Below, piece by piece: positions 44,482-53,165 of a stretch of 64,000 bases of DNA. Numbering within the stretch: the first letter of the stretch is position 1; the number at the start of each line of letters is the position of its first letter. The DNA is from Alteromonas sp. 1_MG-2023 (lineage in GTDB: Bacteria; Pseudomonadota; Gammaproteobacteria; Enterobacterales; Alteromonadaceae): NCBI RefSeq assembly GCF_030547075.1, contig NZ_JAUOQH010000003.1, positions 248,001 to 312,000 of the forward strand. The letters are read 5' to 3'. Made by a program: the position numbers and the translations under genes. The notes below the pieces were generated by a model that saw only the letters and a program-made list of their open reading frames with translations, was not told the DNA's origin and searched no databases.

Positions 44482-47400
44482 GGCCATTCTCCAACTGCTT
44501 TTGAGATGAGACTTGTTCTGTATGTTCATTAATTGTATCGCTATAAACTGGACGACGAGCTGGGAATAAGCCGCGTACTAATACAAAAAACATAGGAACT
44601 AAAAAGATACCCAATAACGTTGCGGTTAATGTCCCGCCAATAATACCTGTACCTATTGATATACGACTATTTGCCCCTGCTCCCGTTGAGGTAGCCAAGG
44701 GTAAAATACCGAACATGAAGGCCAACGATGTCATAATAATTGGGCGCAATCTTAGACGAGCAGCGTTTACCGCAGCGTCAATCAACGACATCCCTTTTTG
44801 GTAAGACTCTTCTGCAAACTCAACAATTAATATGGCGTTCTTGGCTGCAAGACCAATCGTTGTCAAAAGTGCAACCTGAAAATAGATATCATTTTCTAGC
44901 CCTCTTACTGTAGAGGCCAATGCGGCACCCACTACACCTAAAGGAATAACCATGATCACCGAAAACGGCACAGACCAGCTTTCATACAAGGCTGCTAACG
45001 CGAGGAACACCACTAAAATAGATATAGCGTACAATGTGGTCGACTGGCCACTTGCAATTTGTTCTTGGTAAGACAGCCCGCTCCAAGAGTAAGTCAATTT
45101 ACCTTGGCCTACCTCTTCAACTAAACGCTCCATTTCAGCCATTGCTTCACCTGAACTAACACCGGAGGCGGCAGAGCCTTGAATTTGATAAGACGCGATA
45201 CCGTTGAAGCGAGATAAGCTTTGAGGCGCACTTGACCAAGAATACGTGCTAAACGTTTCAAACGAGGTCATTGTGGTCTCGCCATCGGCATTGCTACCAC
45301 GAACATACCAATCGTTTAAATCTCGAGGTTTAGAGCGGTATTGTGCATCACTCTCGACGTACACTTTTTTCACCCTACCGTCATCGATAAAGTCATTTAC
45401 ATAATTACCAGCCCAAGCTGCCGTTAACGTATCTGAAATATCCGACATCGCCAGACCCAGGGCATTTGCCTTACTATTATCAATATCAATATTTAGTTGA
45501 GGCGTATTACTTAATGCCCCTTCACGAACACTAGTGATGAGTTCGCTTTGTTGTGCACGGCCCATTAACTCGTTTTTTAACGCAGTTAACTCCTCACGGC
45601 TGGTCCCTGCTGCAGCCTGTAACTCAAACGTAAAACCGTTGCTTTGTCCTAAACCTTGAATAACCGCTTGATTTAAGGCAAACACACTTGCATCGCGTAT
45701 CCCCGATAAGTTTCTGTTAATACGATTAATGAGCGCATCAGCACTTTCATCGTCCTCGGTACGATCATCCCACGGGTGGAGTGAAATAAAGCCCATACCT
45801 GCATTCTGACCAGTTCCTGAAAAGTTAAAGCCAGAAATAGAAAAGGCTCTATCAACAACATCAGGCTCTTCATTCAACAGGTAATCTTCCACTTGCGAAA
45901 CGGCTGCGTTAGTGCGTTTAATAGAAGCACCTTCTGCCAAGTTAACTTGAAACATAATGCTTCCCTGATCTTCATTAGGTAGGAAGCCTGTTGGCATACG
46001 AATGATTAAGACACTCAGTCCGCCGATGATAATTGCATACACCACTAACCAACGAACTTTTTGGTTAACAATCTTACCCACACGGCTCGAATATGATTTT
46101 GTTAACTTATCAAACGTCGCATTAAATTTAGCGAAAAAGCTCGTACGCTTAGTCTTACGCTGATTTTTATCAGTGCTATCTTTAGGCGATTTATGCTTAA
46201 GAAGAGTGGCACACAGTGTTGGACTTAGCGTTAATGCAACAATAACTGACAATATCATCGAAGATACAATAGCCACTGAGAACTGCTTATAAATTACGCC
46301 TGTAGAGCCCCCAAAAAACGCCATTGGAAGAAATACAGCAGAAAGCACAACAGCAATACCAATCAAGGCTCCTGTAATTTCTGACATGGATTTAATTGTG
46401 GCATCTCGCGGTGAAAGGTTCTCATCTTCCATTAATCGTTCAACGTTTTCTACCACAACAATGGCATCGTCAACTAGGAGGCCGATAGACAACACAATCC
46501 CGAACATGGTCAACGTGTTAATAGAAAAGCCAAAAGCTGATAGCACCCCAAAAGTACCAAGTAAAACTACAGGAACCGCAATAGCGGGAATAAGTGTGGC
46601 ACGCCAGTTTTGTAAGAACAACCACATAACCAAAACAACGAGTACTACCGCTTCTGCTAAGGTGTGTACCACTTCAGTGATGGAAATTTTGATAAATTCA
46701 GTACTGTCTTTGGGGAAAGCAATTTCATAACCCGCCGGCATATTAGCGGTCAATTCTGCCACTTTATTTTTAACAGCTGTTGCAGTATCTAACGCATTCG
46801 CACCTGGCGACAGCATGATTGCGATACCAGAAGCAGGGTGACTATTTAAGCGCGAAATAACGCCATAACTTTCACTTCCTTTTTCTACTCTAGCAACATC
46901 ACTCAATAGAACATTAGCACCTGTAGAGCTATATTTGAGGATAATATTGCGGAACTCTTCGGCGGTTGACATCATCGATTGCGCCGTGACCGTCGCATTT
47001 AATTCTTGGTTTGGTAATGTGGGGCTAGCTCCAAGGCTACCCGCGGGCACTTGCACGTTTTGCGCTGTTAATGCACTCGTGACATCTGAGGGCATGAGAT
47101 CATAGGCAGCTAGTTTTGTAGGGTCCAACCAAATACGCATCGCGTATTCTGATCCAAATACTCGAGTATCACCCACCCCTTCAACACGCGCTAAGGAATC
47201 TTCCATGTTAGAAGAAATATAGTCTGAGATATCAGCTGCGGTAACTTGGTCATTTGAATCATAGACCGACACAACAAGTAGAAAATCGGTGTTCGATTTG
47301 GTAACTGTCACCCCTTCAGATTGTACTGCTTCAGGGAAACGAGAGCTCACTTGCTCCACTTTATTTTGAACCTGTACCTGCGCATAATCAGCATCGGTAT

Positions 47401-47692
47401 CTTGTTCAAAGGTAATATCTACTGATGCTGAGCCATCTGACGTACTTGACGATGAAAAATACAATAAGCCATCAAGTCCCGTGAGTTGTTGTTCCAAAAT
47501 CTGCGTAACACTGTTTTCGACGGTTTGTGCATCTGCGCCTGTATAGGTAGTGCTAACACTAATAACAGGTGGAGCAACACTAGGGTACTGAGCGATGGGT
47601 AGTGACATTATTGATGCCAAACCCGTTAGCATAATGATAATAGAAATAACCCATGCAAAAACGGGGCGGTCGATAAAAAAACGCGCAAACAT
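44474..47692 (-). CDS. RND multidrug efflux pump (AcrB/MexB family)
   Basis: A 1072-residue inner membrane proton-driven pump. It has the HAE1 layout: TM1 in FARFFIDRPVFAWVISIIIML, porter loops, the TM4 proton relay in GLLVDDAIVVVENVERLM (paired Asp), the MAFFGGSTGVIYKQFS region, and a second half ending LATSTGAGANSRISIGTGIIGG. Length is slightly above AcrB (1049). A 20-residue polar stretch near 505 (HKSPKDSTDKNQRKTKR) and a polar C-terminal tail account for the excess. Substrates would be drugs, dyes or detergents. Middle gene of the operon; four bases separate it from the adaptor gene. Confidence 0.95.
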   Translation of the reverse strand: MFARFFIDRPVFAWVISIIIMLTGLASIMSLPIAQYPSVAPPVISVSTTYTGADAQTVENSVTQILEQQLTGLDGLLYFSSSSTSDGSASVDITFEQDTDADYAQVQVQNKVEQVSSRFPEAVQSEGVTVTKSNTDFLLVVSVYDSNDQVTAADISDYISSNMEDSLARVEGVGDTRVFGSEYAMRIWLDPTKLAAYDLMPSDVTSALTAQNVQVPAGSLGASPTLPNQELNATVTAQSMMSTAEEFRNIILKYSSTGANVLLSDVARVEKGSESYGVISRLNSHPASGIAIMLSPGANALDTATAVKNKVAELTANMPAGYEIAFPKDSTEFIKISITEVVHTLAEAVVLVVLVMWLFLQNWRATLIPAIAVPVVLLGTFGVLSAFGFSINTLTMFGIVLSIGLLVDDAIVVVENVERLMEDENLSPRDATIKSMSEITGALIGIAVVLSAVFLPMAFFGGSTGVIYKQFSVAIVSSMILSVIVALTLSPTLCATLLKHKSPKDSTDKNQRKTKRTSFFAKFNATFDKLTKSYSSRVGKIVNQKVRWLVVYAIIIGGLSVLIIRMPTGFLPNEDQGSIMFQVNLAEGASIKRTNAAVSQVEDYLLNEEPDVVDRAFSISGFNFSGTGQNAGMGFISLHPWDDRTEDDESADALINRINRNLSGIRDASVFALNQAVIQGLGQSNGFTFELQAAAGTSREELTALKNELMGRAQQSELITSVREGALSNTPQLNIDIDNSKANALGLAMSDISDTLTAAWAGNYVNDFIDDGRVKKVYVESDAQYRSKPRDLNDWYVRGSNADGETTMTSFETFSTYSWSSAPQSLSRFNGIASYQIQGSAASGVSSGEAMAEMERLVEEVGQGKLTYSWSGLSYQEQIASGQSTTLYAISILVVFLALAALYESWSVPFSVIMVIPLGVVGAALASTVRGLENDIYFQVALLTTIGLAAKNAILIVEFAEESYQKGMSLIDAAVNAARLRLRPIIMTSLAFMFGILPLATSTGAGANSRISIGTGIIGGTLTATLLGIFLVPMFFVLVRGLFPARRPVYSDTINEHTEQVSSQKQLENGHD

Positions 47693-47695
47693 GAA

Positions 47696-48901
47696 TTAGT
47701 TACTCCCTGTGGGTGTGGTAACAGAATCGCTATTGTTATTACTATCAATAACAACGCCATTGCTATCTACTTTGACCTCTACAGGTTTAACTTGACTGCC
47801 CTCTTTTACTTTTCCTGCACCTTCAACGAGTAGCTTCTCATTAGCTTCTAATCCGTTAATAACGACCCATTGATTGCCTATGGCAACCGCTGTCACTACA
47901 GTACGTTTTTCTATTTGGTTTGATTGATTTATGACATAAGCGTATGCCTCATCAGTCGCGCTATGATAAATGCCCTGCTGCGGCACTAAAATGGCCTGCT
48001 CATCTACTGCATCACTGACGGTGGCTCGTACAAACATTCCAGGTAGTAAAAGACCATCTGGGTTCGGGAATTCAGCACGTAAGGTTACCGCTCCCGTTGA
48101 GGTATCTACTGCCACTTCCTGCATTTTCAGTTCACCTGTTAAGTCATAATCACTTCCATCTTCTAGAGAAAGCGTTACCTCAGCAGTGCCCTCATGAATA
48201 TTACTTTCGCTTATTAATTTTCTTAGTCTCAAAAGTGCTTTACTGCTTTTTATCATATCCACGTAAATAGGATCTAGCGCTCGAATTGTAGCCAATGAGG
48301 TATCTTGTTGCGCAGTAACAAGCGCCCCTTGAGTGACAGAAGATATTCCGATTCGACCCGAAATTGGCGCTAACACTTTTGTGTATTCAAGATTAATTTT
48401 CGCGGTATCTAAAGCTGCTTCATACATATCAATATTGGCTTTTGCTTCTAAGTATTCCGCGTGGGCATCATCAGCATCTTGTTGAGATATCCCCTCAACT
48501 TTTAATAAGTTAGCGTAGCGTTCATCTTTAAGCTTAGCGGTTGCTTCCGCAGCTTTTGCATTATTTAATGTTGCGGCCGCCTCGTTATAGGCTGCTTGAT
48601 AGGTTTCAGGGTCAATTTGGTAAAGTGTCTGTCCTTTCTCGACAAGTTGACCTTCGGTGAACAAGCGCTGTTGAATGATGCCACTCACCTGAGGACGCAC
48701 TTCCGCTTCTTTGGATGCCGTGATCCTTCCTTGTAATTGGGTATCTATTTTATGACTGCTGGGTGTGACAGTTATGTATGAAACTTCAATTTCTCTAGGT
48801 GCCCCAAAACCATCTGAAGGACTTTCGTTTTGTTGTCCGCAGCCGCTAAGTAGCGCCCCAAATACTAAGAAACCTAGCGGTAATGTTAAATTCTTCTTCA
48901 T
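47696..48901 (-). CDS. RND efflux periplasmic adaptor (AcrA/MexA type)
   Basis: A 401-residue membrane fusion protein. Lipobox LLSGC then a mature part with lipoyl halves (GRITASKEAEVRPQVSGIIQ and LEYTKVLAPISGRIG), an alpha-hairpin (AAYNEAAATLNNAKAAEATAK), a beta-barrel and a membrane-proximal domain. It links the pump to the outer channel. It is the first gene of the operon, so the promoter lies in 48902-49226; no adjacent TetR or MarR regulator gene is present, so control is not local. Confidence 0.94.
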   Translation of the reverse strand: MKKNLTLPLGFLVFGALLSGCGQQNESPSDGFGAPREIEVSYITVTPSSHKIDTQLQGRITASKEAEVRPQVSGIIQQRLFTEGQLVEKGQTLYQIDPETYQAAYNEAAATLNNAKAAEATAKLKDERYANLLKVEGISQQDADDAHAEYLEAKANIDMYEAALDTAKINLEYTKVLAPISGRIGISSVTQGALVTAQQDTSLATIRALDPIYVDMIKSSKALLRLRKLISESNIHEGTAEVTLSLEDGSDYDLTGELKMQEVAVDTSTGAVTLRAEFPNPDGLLLPGMFVRATVSDAVDEQAILVPQQGIYHSATDEAYAYVINQSNQIEKRTVVTAVAIGNQWVVINGLEANEKLLVEGAGKVKEGSQVKPVEVKVDSNGVVIDSNNNSDSVTTPTGSN

Positions 48902-49092
48902 AAAGTTTCCTTATTAACTCCACAATAAAAATAGGCAGAAGCAGCTAAATCTGCAAGAAACAACTATTTGTTAGATGTCGCAAACTGTAAATGGCGAAAG
49001 GTTAAAGAGGGGTTAAGGTTGCACTTACTTGCGTTTAATCGTCGAATAAAGAGATAAGATGCATTTGAATTTGTCGGACAAAGGGTTTCTCA

Positions 49093-49118
49093 TAAAAAAG
49101 CCTGAACAAACTCAGGCT
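49093..49118 (-). terminator. minus-strand terminator after M20 peptidase gene
   Basis: AGCCTGA-ACAAAC-TCAGGCT is followed on the minus strand by a run of six T. It ends transcription from the M20 gene. The remainder of 48902-49226 probably contains the efflux operon promoter; I see no clear operator. Confidence 0.85.
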
Positions 49119-49226
49119 CTTCGTTGTGGTAACGCTTTCACTGGTAACACTGCTAAATGCGCATGCGTTTTGATGACTTACAATATTAGTTAAAAGCCTC
49201 TGGTCTCGTAGCTCGTAGACTAGCCT

Positions 49227-50330
49227 TTAATTTGCGCCATTAAAGTGAGCAAGTATTTTACTCACCTCACTGATACGGCGTTCAAAACTCGATTTGCTCG
49301 CACGCTCATGGATGGTGTGATCGCCATCCCCGTATGGACCAAAGCCATCAAGAGTAGGCACGCCGGCAGCCGATACCACATTCGCATCACTCACCCCGCC
49401 ACGTTTTTCCAGCTTAAGAGGGGCACCTAACACACTTTCTAGTTCAGCGATAAACTGCGCTTGTTCATCTGTAGGTTGCATAACATCACGTTGCAAACCA
49501 CCCGTCACGGCCACTTTAACCCCTTCAACAGCAGGGTTTTGCGTGACTTCTTCAAACGCAGCTAACACTCTATCTCGCTCTTCTGATTGAGTGAACCGCG
49601 CTTCTACCGTTAAGCTAGCACTAGGAGAAATAGTATTTGCGCCTAAGCCACCTTTCATTTTGCCGGCGTTAACCGTGGTACCTTTTTCAAGGTCGGTTAA
49701 ATTAGTCAGTGCAATTAACATATGAGCCGCAGCCAAGTTCGCATTAATACCGTCGGTATAATGGTTTCCTGCGTGTGCGCCTTTACCTTCAAATTCGATT
49801 TGAAAAGTTGCAATACCTTTACGAGATATGACCACATCATGATCGGGACCGGCCGCTTCAAAAACCATACAGGCGTCGTAGGCTTTGGCTAATTCACTGG
49901 TAAGCAGCTTACTGTCGTCACTACCACTTTCTTCATCGCTCACCAATAGCATATCAATGTTCGCGATATGCCCCTGCTCGGCAAATACATTTCTAAGTGC
50001 TGTTAGCGCAATATAGTTACCGCCTTTCATATCACAGACACCTGGACCATAAATCCATTCATCATCTTCGCGGAATTCGGTAAAGGTGTCTGGAGGAAAC
50101 ACGGTATCTAGGTGACCAAGTAGCAGTAATTTTGCGCCTTCACTCTTTTTAGACAGGTAGTGAACATGGTTACCAATTGCTTCACGTCGATGGGTTTCTA
50201 CAGAGAATCCAAGTTGCTCCATCCACCCATTAAAGATGTCAGCATTGAGATCTACACCCTCTTTATTTTTAGTGTAAGAATTAAGCGATATAATTGTGGC
50301 AAGTTCGGTAAAGTTCAGACTACTATTCAT
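49227..50330 (-). CDS. M20 family metallopeptidase (carboxypeptidase G2-like)
   Basis: A 367-residue cytoplasmic-looking di-zinc exopeptidase. Metal and catalytic motifs are complete: LLGHLDTVFPP, GPGVCDMKGGNYI, SDEESGSDDSK (Glu base and metal Glu), MVFEAA, and the late GDGDHTIHE His. The dimerisation domain contains KGAHAGNHYTDGINAN. The nearest known class is glutamate carboxypeptidase/CPG2, which removes C-terminal Glu from folates or peptides. There is no signal peptide. It diverges from the ATP-grasp/M14 unit across a Fur-like box, so the two may be controlled together. Confidence 0.87.
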   Translation of the reverse strand: MNSSLNFTELATIISLNSYTKNKEGVDLNADIFNGWMEQLGFSVETHRREAIGNHVHYLSKKSEGAKLLLLGHLDTVFPPDTFTEFREDDEWIYGPGVCDMKGGNYIALTALRNVFAEQGHIANIDMLLVSDEESGSDDSKLLTSELAKAYDACMVFEAAGPDHDVVISRKGIATFQIEFEGKGAHAGNHYTDGINANLAAAHMLIALTNLTDLEKGTTVNAGKMKGGLGANTISPSASLTVEARFTQSEERDRVLAAFEEVTQNPAVEGVKVAVTGGLQRDVMQPTDEQAQFIAELESVLGAPLKLEKRGGVSDANVVSAAGVPTLDGFGPYGDGDHTIHERASKSSFERRISEVSKILAHFNGAN

Positions 50331-50437
50331 GCTATTTATTCCAAGTATTGATTAAAACCAAACTACGTTGAAGCCCTTGTTTTAATTGGGCAATTAACAG
50401 TAATCACACATGCTTTAAACGTTAAAATTACAAATAT

Positions 50438-50452
50438 TGAAAATAATTCTCA
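50438..50452. promoter_or_regulatory. Fur-box-like palindrome between M20 and ATP-grasp genes
   Basis: TGAAAAT-A-ATTCTCA follows the Fur 7-1-7 pattern (TGATAAT-N-ATTATCA) with one change per arm. It lies 108 bases upstream of the M20 start and 192 bases before the ATP-grasp start. It is the only structured element I see in the 313-base gap. Confidence 0.5.
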
Positions 50453-50643
50453 TTGAGCAAAAATTAAACTTGAATAGTTCGTAATTTAGCCGTTTAATGG
50501 CGCCGCTTTTGGGAGGGACTCCTCGTACCAAGACGTACCCTAAAGTCTAATATATGTCATATTTCTCATCTAAAATAGATATTTACCACCCATTTTGGTG
50601 CAAATATTTGTTTTGAGATGTCTTCTTACTTAAACCGAACAGA

Positions 50644-51627
50644 ATGTCAATTCATCGGTTCAAAAAAATAGGGTTAAAAGTCGTGCCAAAGTATACAGTC
50701 GGGATGTGGATGTACAGCAACAGCGGCGGTACTGCCATACAGGCTAAAATCGTCAATCAATTACGAGATCGTGATATCGAAGCAATCACCGATCTTAACT
50801 TAGGCCATGCAAACGCACATAACGGAACCATTACGTGTCATAACGTAAATATGGAAGAATTAGATGCGTTCTTTTCATACAATGCAGGCCAACAAACGCC
50901 ATATCAAGTTTTTCTTTATCAAGTATTAAATGAATCAATTCCGTGCCTTAACAGTTTTGAGTCATTTTCGTTATCTGAAGACAAACTGCGTACATCACAC
51001 CGATTATCTCGAGCAGGAATTCGCACGCCTGATTACCGACTATGCAATACCAAAGACAAGCCTATGCTTAAAAACACCATCCGCGAATGGGGTGGACGCT
51101 TAGTGTACAAGCCTACCGATGGTTGGGGCGGCATGGGTATTGTTAAAGTAGAAGATGAGCGTTCTTTAGATATGCTTATTCCCTTTTTGGATCAAACCAA
51201 TATTCCTCACTTCTACGTTGAACGCTTTATTAACTACGACATGACAGACTATCGCATCGATATTGTTGATGGTGAATTTGTGGGCTGTTACGGGCGTCAA
51301 GCGCCAAAAGACGACTGGAAAACCAATGTTACCAGCGGCGGTTCTGTTATTCGCCGTGAACCCAATGATGAATTAGTTGCCCTAGCCATTAAAGCAGCAA
51401 AAGTTACTGGCCTAGATATCGCTGGGGTTGATGTAATTTATGACCAAGAACATGAAGAATATGTAGTATTAGAAGTAAACGGTATTCCTGCATTTGCAAC
51501 ACCTGAACAAGAAGCTGCAGGCTTAACGTTTAATGAAGGAAAAATCGAGCGGATCGTTAATTTGATTGAGCGAAAAGCAATTGAAAAGCGCGCTAGTATG
51601 CAAGCTGCGCTAACCTCTCAACTGTAA
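50644..51627 (+). CDS. RimK-like ATP-grasp ligase
   Basis: A 327-residue enzyme of the ATP-grasp fold that joins a carboxylate to an amine through an acyl-phosphate. ATP-site residues are in place: Lys156 in VYKPTDGWGGMG (glycine loop 162-165), Glu193 in YVERFI, Asp263 in GVDVIYD, and the metal ligands Glu277/Asn279 in LEVNG. It resembles alpha-L-glutamate ligases of the RimK group. No signal peptide, so cytoplasmic. First of three genes with gaps of 13 bases, next to peptidases; this suggests peptide-tail synthesis. Acceptor and amino acid are unknown. Confidence 0.82.
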   Translation: MSIHRFKKIGLKVVPKYTVGMWMYSNSGGTAIQAKIVNQLRDRDIEAITDLNLGHANAHNGTITCHNVNMEELDAFFSYNAGQQTPYQVFLYQVLNESIPCLNSFESFSLSEDKLRTSHRLSRAGIRTPDYRLCNTKDKPMLKNTIREWGGRLVYKPTDGWGGMGIVKVEDERSLDMLIPFLDQTNIPHFYVERFINYDMTDYRIDIVDGEFVGCYGRQAPKDDWKTNVTSGGSVIRREPNDELVALAIKAAKVTGLDIAGVDVIYDQEHEEYVVLEVNGIPAFATPEQEAAGLTFNEGKIERIVNLIERKAIEKRASMQAALTSQL

Positions 51628-51640
51628 ACGAGAAAGTAAA

Positions 51641-53152
51641 ATGTCTACGACTAAACTACCTACTATTGGCCTACTCTATTTAGACCACGTACTGCGCTTT
51701 TTCGACAAGTCTAATTTTAAAGGCTGGCCAGATAAAATTGAAACGGTGTGTTACCACTGGGGTAACGACAAAGCCCGTTTCATTCGTGAAGTAAAAAGCA
51801 AAAATATCGACATTCTTATTGGTAATATTCCTGCTACGGCTTATGAGACGTTTCGTGAAATAGCGCGTGAACTACCTGATGTTCGCTTTTTGCCTTCAAT
51901 GGACACGCAGTTTGCCAATAAGTCGAAAGAAAATGTAACCCATTTTTGTGAAAAGCACGACTTACCTATTCCAAAGACTGATATTTTTTACGAAAAAGAC
52001 GAAGCAATGGCGTTTTTACGTAAAACCAGTTATCCGAAGATTATTAAAAAGTCTTACGGACCGTCTAACTATGGCGGCTACTTCGTACATAAAGTAGATA
52101 GCTTTAAAGAAGCGGCTGAACTGCTTAAGAAAAAGAAATACCACCCCGTTTACGTGCAAGAATTTGTGCCTATGATGGCAGATATTCGCGTGATGCTTGT
52201 TGGTCATAAACCTGTTTGTGCATTCTGGCGTCGTCCTCCTGAAGGCGAATGGCTAACCAACACCAGTCAAGGCGGCTCAATGGATTATTCCGGCGTGCCT
52301 AAAGAAGCGTTACAAATAGCAGTGAATGCGTCTAAAGCCGCTAAAGCTGAATATTGGGCTTCTGATATTGCATTAGGTGTTGATGGTAAGTTCCGTATAC
52401 TAGAATGCGCCACTGCATTTGCCGCCTTCCCCTATATTCGTGATTGGATTGGCCAGTATATTATGTGGACCTTGTGTTCAGAGCGCTTTAAGAAGCCGCA
52501 TATTCCTTTGTATAACTGGGAGGAACTGGGTAAAATTCGCACGCCGCTATTACGTACCATGAGAAACATTACTTTTGGGGAATATACCCCAAGTTGTGAT
52601 AGCGCAGACTCAGCGGCAGTGACTAACCCTGAGCTATACCCATTACTACCTGTTGAATTGCAGCTAGATGAAGAATGGCCAAGTGAGTCGTGGAATTTTC
52701 AAGATAATTACACGCCAAAAAGTAAAGCTGAAGTCATTGCCGACCTACACATGGAAAATCAAGATGTAGGTGAAGATGATGGTCTACCTGAAGTAGACGG
52801 CGATGGCCTCGAAAAAGTGCTAAACATAAACAATGATGAGTTAGAAGAAACGTCTGAACTTAACGCACCTGAAAGTGATGCTCCTGAATTTAAGAGCAGT
52901 GAAGCGAAAGCAGACGAACTTATTTTAACAACGCCACAAATAGAAGCGTTTTTTAGTGGCGTTAAAGGTATAGGCCCTAAACTTACAGAGGTGATAATCA
53001 GTACTCTGGGTGAAGCGGGCACGTCAAAAGCGATTTACGCTGATCCAAGCGTGTTTCTGACGGTTAAAAACATTCAGCAGAAGAAAGTCGATGCAATTAT
53101 CGCGCATTGGGATAATTTCAAGACTACGCTGGTAACCACTGATTTCTCTTAG
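51641..53152 (+). CDS. divergent ATP-grasp protein with C-terminal helix-hairpin-helix region
   Basis: A 503-residue protein. Residues 1-320 follow the ATP-grasp order (YPKIIKKSYGPSNYGGYFV, YVQEFVPMMADIRVML, SDIALGVDGKFRILECATAF). Two active positions differ from its neighbour: the glycine loop reads NYGGYF, and the Asn after the metal Glu255 is replaced (ECA instead of EVN). Residues about 370-428 are an acidic linker. Residues 433-495 look like two helix-hairpin-helix motifs (GVKGIGPKLTEVII; VKNIQQKKVDAIIAHW), a fold that usually binds DNA. A partner or regulatory subunit of the first ligase is possible. I know no characterised protein with this layout. Confidence 0.72.
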   Translation: MSTTKLPTIGLLYLDHVLRFFDKSNFKGWPDKIETVCYHWGNDKARFIREVKSKNIDILIGNIPATAYETFREIARELPDVRFLPSMDTQFANKSKENVTHFCEKHDLPIPKTDIFYEKDEAMAFLRKTSYPKIIKKSYGPSNYGGYFVHKVDSFKEAAELLKKKKYHPVYVQEFVPMMADIRVMLVGHKPVCAFWRRPPEGEWLTNTSQGGSMDYSGVPKEALQIAVNASKAAKAEYWASDIALGVDGKFRILECATAFAAFPYIRDWIGQYIMWTLCSERFKKPHIPLYNWEELGKIRTPLLRTMRNITFGEYTPSCDSADSAAVTNPELYPLLPVELQLDEEWPSESWNFQDNYTPKSKAEVIADLHMENQDVGEDDGLPEVDGDGLEKVLNINNDELEETSELNAPESDAPEFKSSEAKADELILTTPQIEAFFSGVKGIGPKLTEVIISTLGEAGTSKAIYADPSVFLTVKNIQQKKVDAIIAHWDNFKTTLVTTDFS

Positions 53153-53165
53153 TAAAGAAGAAATA

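Noticed and set aside
46386..46730. 114-codon plus-strand frame inside the RND pump gene
   Set aside because: Antisense shadow of a strongly coding gene; Thr/Ser-rich sequence typical of such shadows.
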